Origin: CAYWXV01 sp964462535
GTDB taxonomy: Bacteria; Bacteroidota; Ignavibacteria; OLB7
Length of the DNA stretch: 64,000 nucleotides
Reading direction: 5' to 3'
Assembly: GCA_964462535.1 (NCBI GenBank)
Contig: CAYWXV010000001.1
Location: 310,001-374,000, forward strand
The notes beneath the pieces are model-generated. The model searched no databases and was not told the DNA's origin. It saw only the letters and a program-made list of their open reading frames with translations. The position numbers were made by a program, and so were the translations under genes. Below are positions 17,749-24,525 of the stretch, in pieces. Every line of letters begins with the position of its first letter. The first letter of the stretch is position 1.

Positions 17749-18738
17749 ATGGCAATTCGCAGAATACTTACACCACTCGCCGTTCTCTATCGGATCGGTT
17801 CTGTCATAGACAAGCGTCAGCGCAAGCGTCACACGCATCGCTCTCCGCTCGTGGTGTGCTCCGTTGGGAACATTGCATCTGGCGGAACAGGCAAGACGCA
17901 GCTGGTCCTCAGACTCGTGGAGTATATCCAGACGCAGCGCCCGGTGATCGTACTGTCAAGAGGGTACGGTCGGCAGTGGACCGACCCGGTTATCTGGCGA
18001 GTTGGGGACCCGCAGCCATCACCAACGGCGCTCGGAGACGAACCATCCATCATCGCGTCCGTGATGAAGCGTGGCGCAATAGGCGTTGGCGTCGACCGAG
18101 TGGCCCTCTTGCGGCAGCTCGAGACCGAGTACGCAGACGCGGTGGTTGTCCTCGACGACGGGTTTCAACATCATCAGATTGCCCGCGACTGTGACATCGT
18201 AATGGTCGACCAGGCCACGGTCAATGGTGCTCTGATTCCTGTTGGAGAATTGCGTGAACCGTTTGGTGCCCTTCGGCGTGCCGACGCCATCATCGTGACA
18301 ACTTCAGATCTGATCCCCTTCGCAGAACAATGGAAAGGACGTGACGCTTCGGTCTTCTCGCAGCGTCCCTCCCTTGTTCGACTTGTTGACGCCGACAAAA
18401 TCCCGGTCGATCTGGAAGGTCGCCCCGTCGTCGTCGTCACCGGAATTGCGCGACCTGAGAGGGTAGTGCGAACGGTTGAGAAGCTGGGGGCCACTGTCGT
18501 CGCCCATCGGCGCTTCCGCGATCATGCCAGATACGACGATGCCGACGTCGACGACATTATGGATGCGATCAGGGCACACCGGGCTGACTGCGCCGTGACG
18601 ACGCCAAAAGATGCTGTAAAGCTCGCACGATTCTCTCGACTCCACGACCAGCTGGCAATTGTCGACATCGCGCTGCAACTCAACAACGAGGCGGACTTCT
18701 GGACGTTCATAGATCAGACAATCACGATACACAGGTAA
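17749..18738 (+). CDS. lpxK: Tetraacyldisaccharide 4'-kinase
   Basis: Phosphorylates the 4' position of the lipid A disaccharide at the inner membrane. 329 aa, with the P-loop region VGNIASGGTGKTQL, LSRGYGR, DEPSIIA and DDGFQHHQIARDCDIV, the latter holding the catalytic residues. The N-terminal helix (RILTPLAVLYRIGS) fits the membrane-association helix of the family. It follows lpxB by 16 bases. Confidence 0.95.
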   Translation: MAIRRILTPLAVLYRIGSVIDKRQRKRHTHRSPLVVCSVGNIASGGTGKTQLVLRLVEYIQTQRPVIVLSRGYGRQWTDPVIWRVGDPQPSPTALGDEPSIIASVMKRGAIGVGVDRVALLRQLETEYADAVVVLDDGFQHHQIARDCDIVMVDQATVNGALIPVGELREPFGALRRADAIIVTTSDLIPFAEQWKGRDASVFSQRPSLVRLVDADKIPVDLEGRPVVVVTGIARPERVVRTVEKLGATVVAHRRFRDHARYDDADVDDIMDAIRAHRADCAVTTPKDAVKLARFSRLHDQLAIVDIALQLNNEADFWTFIDQTITIHR

Positions 18739-18749
18739 GACTAAACACT

Positions 18750-19475
18750 ATGGAAAAGGGTGTAACGATCGGAATTACGCGTGGTCGCGATCCACAGAAG
18801 ACAGAGAACTATCGACGATGGTTGACATCTTCCGATGTCGATGTCAGGGTCGTTGACCTCAATTCTGTCGCCGAACCGATTGACGAAGTGGTGCCGATGC
18901 TAGACGGGGTGGTGCTAACCGGTGGGTCAGACGTCAATCCTGAGCGTTATGGGAGGGAGGACGCGTCCGATGTCTGCACCGGGATAGATATTGATCGCGA
19001 CGCTTTGGAAACAACTGTGTTTGAGCTTGCTACGACTAACTCTGTTCCAATACTTGGAATTTGCAGGGGACTGCAGATGATCAATGTTTTGAGAGGGGGG
19101 ACGCTGATTCCGCACCTCCCTGACTCAATTCCTGGTTCGGAGTCACATCAGAAGAATGCTGGAGTGGACAGCGAGCACGACGTAACGGTGATCCCCGGGT
19201 CGATGCTCTACAAGGCAGTGGGAGAATTGGGTGGGATCGTGAACTCTGCACATCACCAGGCGATTGATCGCGTGGCCGAGGGGCTAACGGTCTCCGCGCG
19301 GTCGGAAGACGGAGTAATAGAAGCTGTGGAACCGATCGATCCGAACGGGCGGGGATATCTGCTGGCCGTGCAATGGCATCCGGAGCGAATGCGCGATCTA
19401 CAAAGTCCCTTCTCCCGGAATCTCCTCACGGCGTTCCTCTTCGAGGCTGAAAGCCGAAGCACGTTGGCGCTATAA
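18750..19475 (+). CDS. Gamma-glutamyl-gamma-aminobutyrate hydrolase family protein (peptidase C26)
   Basis: Class-I glutamine amidotransferase-like hydrolase of the PuuD type, 241 aa. The nucleophile elbow is GICRGLQMIN (Cys), and the His-Glu pair is in VQWHPERM. LTGGSDVNPERYG and NSAHHQA are typical of family members that cleave gamma-glutamyl amides such as gamma-glutamyl-GABA, though the substrate here is unknown. It starts 11 bases after lpxK and may be co-transcribed, without a known link to lipid A. It converges on the HD gene, with only 3 bases between the stops. Confidence 0.85.
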   Translation: MEKGVTIGITRGRDPQKTENYRRWLTSSDVDVRVVDLNSVAEPIDEVVPMLDGVVLTGGSDVNPERYGREDASDVCTGIDIDRDALETTVFELATTNSVPILGICRGLQMINVLRGGTLIPHLPDSIPGSESHQKNAGVDSEHDVTVIPGSMLYKAVGELGGIVNSAHHQAIDRVAEGLTVSARSEDGVIEAVEPIDPNGRGYLLAVQWHPERMRDLQSPFSRNLLTAFLFEAESRSTLAL

Positions 19476-19478
19476 TAA

Positions 19479-20105
19479 TTAACCGAAAAACTTGTTCCGT
19501 TCCTTTCGCAGCTCCTTCAGGAGGTATCGCATGTGCAGGTCTTGGGATTCCTCAGCCATCGGCATATAGTGTTCCGACGTTTCCTTGACGTACTTGTAGG
19601 GGTTCCGCTTCAAGTTGAACTCGAGACAGCGCATGTTATCCAGGCGATCGCAAAGCTTGATCACACGCGCTGTAAGGGGTCCGTTTCTCAGCCTCTCGAC
19701 ATATTCCCGATCGATAGTCTCGCGAAGCGGACCATCCTCGACGCGGATTTCCTTAGTCAGTATTTCCACAAGATCAGCCACGGTTGCCCCAAAATTGTAT
19801 TCGAGGACTTGAGGCGTCAGAATATCCGAATCCTCAAGCGCGTCATGGAGCAATGCCGTGATCAATATCTCGGGATCGGTGATGCCAAGCTCTGAAAGAA
19901 GGATTCTGGTAACTCGTGTCGGGTGCCAGAAGTAGGGGCTCCCATCGTTTCTCTTCTGGAATTGATGAACATTCTGTGCCATCTCGTACGCGGATAGTAT
20001 CCGGTTGACCTCAATCGAGCCAAGCAACGGTCCAAGACGTTCCACCAGCTCGCTCTTCGAGAGAAACGTCTGATTATATCGGGAACCGGCGGGGTCTATC
20101 TTCAT
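19479..20105 (-). CDS. HD-domain protein, RelA/SpoT hydrolase-like (small alarmone hydrolase candidate)
   Basis: 208-aa stand-alone HD protein resembling the hydrolase half of RelA/SpoT. The metal and catalytic residues expected for (p)ppGpp hydrolysis are visible: His in SPYFWHPTRV, HD and ED in ALLHDALEDSD, and the KLCDRLDNMR helix with its Asp and Asn. There is no synthetase, TGS or ACT domain. By family knowledge, stand-alone proteins of this type degrade ppGpp (SAH/Mesh1 group), but other nucleotides are possible. It overlaps recN by 4 bases (ATGA), so it is translated with it. Confidence 0.75.
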   Translation of the reverse strand: MKIDPAGSRYNQTFLSKSELVERLGPLLGSIEVNRILSAYEMAQNVHQFQKRNDGSPYFWHPTRVTRILLSELGITDPEILITALLHDALEDSDILTPQVLEYNFGATVADLVEILTKEIRVEDGPLRETIDREYVERLRNGPLTARVIKLCDRLDNMRCLEFNLKRNPYKYVKETSEHYMPMAEESQDLHMRYLLKELRKERNKFFG

Positions 20106-21808
20106 GAGGAGATCAGCTCCCGTGCCATTTGCAGGCTGGATTCCGTCACTTCCTCGCCACTCACCAATCGCGCTACCCCGATTACGTGTTCGTCCGCCGT
20201 CAATCGCCGAACGAGTGTCATTGCTCTACCTGACTCTTCATGCTTCTCCACTACCAGGTGATTCTGACTCATTGCAGCAATCTGTGGCAAGTGCGTGATA
20301 GCGATAATCTGATGGTAGCTGGCCAGATCGCGCATAGTAGAGCCAACCTTGGATGCTATCCGACCCGAAATGCCAACGTCGATTTCATCGAACACCAGTA
20401 GGGGGAGGCGATCGTTCTTGGCCAGAATAGTTTTCAACGCAAGCATAACCCTGCTGATTTCACCCCCCGATGCAACTCGTGCCAATGGCTTGGGATCCTC
20501 ACCAATATTCGTCGAGATATAGAACTCTCCGATGTCGAATCCGCCGTCGGACGCGGCAAGCGATTCTCCACCGTGGGTAACGGATCCGGGAGTCCCGTCG
20601 GCAACCCCACGCGTCTGCAGATCAACTACAAACTGACCATGTTCGATGCCGAGCGTCTTCAGCACACGTTCGACCGAGCGCGAGATGCGGCGCCCCACCT
20701 CGTGTCGTTTCCGCGAGAGCCGGGCTGCCAGCTCTCCCGCCGACTCTCTCGCCTCTTGCAGCTCTGTTGTTCGCGTCGCGATTTCCTGGTCAAAGTTGCG
20801 GGCAAGGTCGACTTCGGCGCGAATCGTTCTGCTGTAATCAATTGCCTCCTCGAGCGATCCACCAAATCTCTTTCGCAGGCCCCGCAGGGCGAGAAGACGT
20901 TCTCTCAATTCTTCAAGCCGGACAAATGAAACGTCAAATCGTGCGGCGTAACTCTGAACTGAGCGCGCGATCTCCTCAATGATCAAGATGGCATTCGCCA
21001 ACTCCTCGTGCTGATCGGTAAACTCAGGCTCGATTTGACTGAGCTGGTGCAGCAGATTCCGAGCTCGAACAAGCTGATCGCGGACCGACTTTTCGTCTGC
21101 ATAGAGATGCGTGTGCACAGTCGATGTCAATTCCAGAAGACGCTCCCCGTTCTCCAACAGCCGGAGCTCGCGTTCCAGGAGTGCTTCTTCGTTTGGCTGC
21201 GGGTCTATCGCATCAAACTCTCTCAATTGAAACTGATAGAAGTCGTGCCGTTCTCGCAGTTCGTGCTCACGCCGTTTCAGTTCCTCAAGCTCCCGTTCAA
21301 GGTCAAGGACACGTTCATAAGCGAGGTGAAAATCACCGGCAATCTTGGAGAGACCACCCGCGTCGTCGAGCAGTCGAAGATGGGTTGAGGGGCGCAGAAG
21401 GAGTTGGTGGTCATGCTGACCGTGAAGGTCCACGAGCAAATCACCAAGATCCTTCAGAAGGGCGAGCGGGGCGGGGGAGTCGTTGATGAAGGCCCGGGAA
21501 GTTCCCCGCGCACTGACTTCACGTCGCAGGAGCAGCTCATCGGTGCCGGCATCGTAGTCATGCGCACGAAGGAGCTGTCGGGCTGGCTCGTTATCTCCAA
21601 TCGTGAAGAGTCCCTCGACAAGCCCCTTTTCTGATCCACTACGCACCATGTCAGCCGACGCGCGGTCACCGACCAACAGGCCGAGCGCGCCAATCAGAAT
21701 TGACTTTCCGGCCCCCGTTTCACCTGTAACGACGTTGAGACCATCGGAGAAGGCGACCTCGATCTCCTCGATCAGCGCGTAGTTGCGGATGTAGAGCGTT
21801 CGAATCAC
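20102..21808 (-). CDS. recN: DNA repair protein RecN
   Basis: SMC-like ATPase acting at double-strand breaks. 568 aa, the normal length. Walker A is VTGETGAGKSILIGALGLL near residue 30; long coiled-coil arms rich in Leu/Glu/Arg span about 155-380; the ABC signature region is ARVASGGEISRVMLALK, and Walker B is LLVFDEIDVGISG followed by ITHLPQIAAM. It overlaps both neighbours by 4 bases (ATGA), which places DNA repair, an HD hydrolase and an acyl-CoA ligase in one transcript. Confidence 0.97.
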   Translation of the reverse strand: MIRTLYIRNYALIEEIEVAFSDGLNVVTGETGAGKSILIGALGLLVGDRASADMVRSGSEKGLVEGLFTIGDNEPARQLLRAHDYDAGTDELLLRREVSARGTSRAFINDSPAPLALLKDLGDLLVDLHGQHDHQLLLRPSTHLRLLDDAGGLSKIAGDFHLAYERVLDLERELEELKRREHELRERHDFYQFQLREFDAIDPQPNEEALLERELRLLENGERLLELTSTVHTHLYADEKSVRDQLVRARNLLHQLSQIEPEFTDQHEELANAILIIEEIARSVQSYAARFDVSFVRLEELRERLLALRGLRKRFGGSLEEAIDYSRTIRAEVDLARNFDQEIATRTTELQEARESAGELAARLSRKRHEVGRRISRSVERVLKTLGIEHGQFVVDLQTRGVADGTPGSVTHGGESLAASDGGFDIGEFYISTNIGEDPKPLARVASGGEISRVMLALKTILAKNDRLPLLVFDEIDVGISGRIASKVGSTMRDLASYHQIIAITHLPQIAAMSQNHLVVEKHEESGRAMTLVRRLTADEHVIGVARLVSGEEVTESSLQMARELISS

Positions 21809-23499
21809 GGTGACTTCCGATCCTCCTGAAACTGAGCCTGGCGATGATCGGCAAAAAGGTGCTTCACTCGATTCCGCTGATACTTTCCGGTTGAAGTGAC
21901 CGGTATGTCGTCACCGAAGACGATGACCTTGGGCGTCTTGAAGAAGGGGAGTGAGGCGCGGCACCACGCAACGAGCTCTGTCTCTGTCAACGTGTCGTCT
22001 GACCTTCGGACGTAGGCACCAATTTCCTCGCCGTACCACAGATTCTCAAACCCGACTGCGATCGCGGCCTCAACCTTTGGGTGGGAGTTCAGTACCTCGT
22101 CGATCTCCAGAGGCGAGACGTTGACACCGCCGCGGATGATGAGTTCCTTGAGCCGACCAGTGATAAAGTAGTAGCGTTCGCCGCCGCGTGCCGATAGGAA
22201 GAATCCCTCATCGCCGGATCGAAACCAGCCATTGGAGAACGATGTCTGATTCGCCTCGACGTTATCGTAGTAGCCCCGCATGACGTTGTGTCCGCGAATG
22301 ACGATCTCGCCCCGTTCTCCAGCACCGAGCGATATCCCTTCGGGTGTTTGAATATCCATCTCATTCTGGGGAATGGCGACCCCTATGCTCGGGAAGCCAT
22401 GCTCGGTCATCCATGCAAGGTATTCGTCGTCGGGTAGATCGATGGGGAGGAAGCACGAATAGCAGGTCGTCTCGGACAGGCCGTATCCATGCACGATCCG
22501 GACCTTGTACCGCTCCAGGAATCTCTCTGCAAGCTCACATGTCAGTGGCCCCGCGCCGCAAATGATGTGACGAAACGCGCCAAGCTGCAGGTGGGTGGTA
22601 TCTACGTCGGCTTGCAGGAGAAACGCAAGTAGTGTTGGCACGACCGAGACGATCGAGACGCGCTCAGACGCGACGCGGGCGAAGAAGGCTCCTGACTGAA
22701 ACTTGCGGTTGAGGACAACCGAGGCACCGGCTAACATCGGAGTGACCAGCGTCACGATTGTACCGTTGACGTGGTGGATGGGCAACACGCACATCATCGT
22801 CGTGTCGGCATCGATGGAATGCCACATTGCAATCCCGTTGGCATCGGCAAGCAGGTTGCCGTGCGTGAGTACGACACCCTTTGGATTCCCCGTCGTACCG
22901 CTTGTGTAGACGAGAAGGCATTCCTGGTCGAACGCATCCCAGACGGGACTCTCCGATGAGGAGTGTGGAGTGTTCAGCATCTCGTTCCAGGTGGGTGCCC
23001 CGTCGGTCGCGGCGGTTTCATTGCCCACAATGACACTGGCTATCTCCTTCCGCATCTGTGATCGGATCTCGGGAAGACGTTCCGAATACTCCGAACGGAC
23101 GAATACCAGATCAGCATGTGAGTGATCCAGAATAAAGGCGAGCCGATCATCGTCCTCGGACGCGTTCAGCGGGACCACAGTGGCACCGACGAACCAGGCG
23201 GCAAAGTACTGGACCACTGTGTCCGTATGATTGTGGCCGATCGTAGCGACGCGCGATCCAGACACGATAGACTGTTTGCGGAGGTACGCGGCAACTCTGG
23301 TGACAAGCGTCAGGAACTCGCCATACGATATCTCAGTTCTCGCACCGGAATCATCGTAGTAGACCAACCAGGTCGTGTCGGGAGCTTCACTTGCACGATG
23401 CAGGAGCATGTGTCCGAGGGACGAGAACTGGCTTGCGAACGACGAGAATGGGTGGCCGCCTACAGTGCGGGCGCTATCTATTAGCGATTGGAGGTCCAT
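21805..23499 (-). CDS. Class-I acyl-CoA synthetase / AMP-dependent ligase
   Basis: ATP-dependent adenylate-forming enzyme of 564 aa, most like long- or medium-chain fatty acid:CoA ligases. The P-loop motif is LLVYTSGTTGNPKGVVLTHG, followed by VHGYGLSET, GWFRSGDEG, the hinge GRLKELIIRGGVNVSP and the catalytic Lys in TSTGKYQRN. The start is set at ATG 23499 (MDLQSLIDSARTV); the frame is open 15 codons further, but that would place the -7 box TATCTTTG inside the gene. A secondary-metabolite or CoA-independent role cannot be excluded. First gene of the unit that continues into recN. Confidence 0.88.
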   Translation of the reverse strand: MDLQSLIDSARTVGGHPFSSFASQFSSLGHMLLHRASEAPDTTWLVYYDDSGARTEISYGEFLTLVTRVAAYLRKQSIVSGSRVATIGHNHTDTVVQYFAAWFVGATVVPLNASEDDDRLAFILDHSHADLVFVRSEYSERLPEIRSQMRKEIASVIVGNETAATDGAPTWNEMLNTPHSSSESPVWDAFDQECLLVYTSGTTGNPKGVVLTHGNLLADANGIAMWHSIDADTTMMCVLPIHHVNGTIVTLVTPMLAGASVVLNRKFQSGAFFARVASERVSIVSVVPTLLAFLLQADVDTTHLQLGAFRHIICGAGPLTCELAERFLERYKVRIVHGYGLSETTCYSCFLPIDLPDDEYLAWMTEHGFPSIGVAIPQNEMDIQTPEGISLGAGERGEIVIRGHNVMRGYYDNVEANQTSFSNGWFRSGDEGFFLSARGGERYYFITGRLKELIIRGGVNVSPLEIDEVLNSHPKVEAAIAVGFENLWYGEEIGAYVRRSDDTLTETELVAWCRASLPFFKTPKVIVFGDDIPVTSTGKYQRNRVKHLFADHRQAQFQEDRKSP

Positions 23500-23505
23500 G
23501 GGAGC

Positions 23506-23513
23506 CAAAGATA
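23506..23513 (-). promoter_or_regulatory. -7 box TATCTTTG for the acyl-CoA ligase-recN-HD unit
   Basis: On the minus strand TATCTTTG (exact TAnnTTTG) ends 6 bases before the ATG at 23499. With transcription starting a few bases after the box, the mRNA would have almost no leader and no room for a Shine-Dalgarno site. Confidence 0.5.
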
Positions 23514-23546
23514 CAAATTGGCCTGAGCGGGGATGAGGGCCCATCG

Positions 23547-23554
23547 TAACTTTG
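23547..23554 (+). promoter_or_regulatory. -7 box TAACTTTG for meaB
   Basis: Exact TAnnTTTG match ending 7 bases before the meaB ATG, a near mirror image of the box on the other strand in the same 62-base divergent gap. ATTG ends 26 bases upstream. A leaderless or very short-leader transcript is implied. Confidence 0.55.
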
Positions 23555-23561
23555 CGCCGCT

Positions 23562-24512
23562 ATGACGATGACCATCGATATTGACGACCGTGTTCAAGGC
23601 GTCTTGTCGGGAGACCGACGCTCGATCACGCGCACGATAAGCATGATCGAGAACGGCACATCGGGTTGGGACGAGGTGCTGTCACGCCTCTATCGATCCA
23701 CCGGAAGGGCCTGTAGGCTTGGGATTACCGGGCCGCCCGGTGCAGGAAAATCGACGATGACGCAGAAGCTCATCGCCTGGTACCGCGCTGCCGGAAAGAG
23801 CGTTGCGGTCATTGCGATTGACCCCACATCACCCTTTACAGGAGGTGCTATCCTCGGCGATCGCGTTCGCATGCAATCCGAGTCAATGCATGAGGGCGTC
23901 TTCATCCGATCGATGGCCACCCGAGGAAGTCTTGGGGGACTCAACTCCCGCGCGCACGACGTCGCCGATCTTCTGGACGCGGCGGGCTTCGACATCGTTA
24001 TCTACGAGACGGTTGGCGTTGGGCAGTCGGAGCTGGATGTCGCCAAGGCGGCCGATTCAACCGTCGTTGTGCTGGTACCCGAGTCGGGGGATTCGATTCA
24101 GGCAATGAAATCGGGCCTCATGGAGATTGCCGATCTCTTCGTGATGAACAAGGCCGATCGCGAAGGGGCAGATCAGGCGGTTGCCGCCTTGAAGACCATC
24201 CTCTCATTCCGAATCACCCACGCGGAAGGAGAGTGGATTCCGCCCGTGATCAAATCGATCGCGACCGACGGCACGGGTGTGTCAGATGTGGTGGATGGAA
24301 TCGAGTCGCACCGCAAGCATCTCGTCGATATGGGCCTGTTGGATCAGCGCCGCCGTCGCCGAGAAAAGGATCGAACGATTGAACTTACCGAGCGACTTGT
24401 CCATTCATCGTTCTGGACGACGGAACGCAACGCACTTCTGGAATCCCGGATGCCGGAACTCGCCAATCGGGAGATATCACCACTACAGCTCGCGCGCCTT
24501 CTCGTAGCCTGA
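23562..24512 (+). CDS. meaB: Methylmalonyl-CoA mutase-associated GTPase MeaB
   Basis: G3E-family GTPase that protects methylmalonyl-CoA mutase and gates loading of its cobalamin cofactor. 316 aa. The P-loop is GPPGAGKST (about residues 57-65); AIDPTSPFTGGAILGDRVRM is the family signature, followed by GGLNSRAHDV, ETVGVGQSE (G3 region) and NKAD (G4). The mutase subunits are not in this window. ATG 23562 lies 7 bases after a -7 box; an in-frame ATG at 23568 is an alternative. Confidence 0.93.
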   Translation: MTMTIDIDDRVQGVLSGDRRSITRTISMIENGTSGWDEVLSRLYRSTGRACRLGITGPPGAGKSTMTQKLIAWYRAAGKSVAVIAIDPTSPFTGGAILGDRVRMQSESMHEGVFIRSMATRGSLGGLNSRAHDVADLLDAAGFDIVIYETVGVGQSELDVAKAADSTVVVLVPESGDSIQAMKSGLMEIADLFVMNKADREGADQAVAALKTILSFRITHAEGEWIPPVIKSIATDGTGVSDVVDGIESHRKHLVDMGLLDQRRRRREKDRTIELTERLVHSSFWTTERNALLESRMPELANREISPLQLARLLVA

Positions 24513-24525
24513 GAAAAAACATGCG

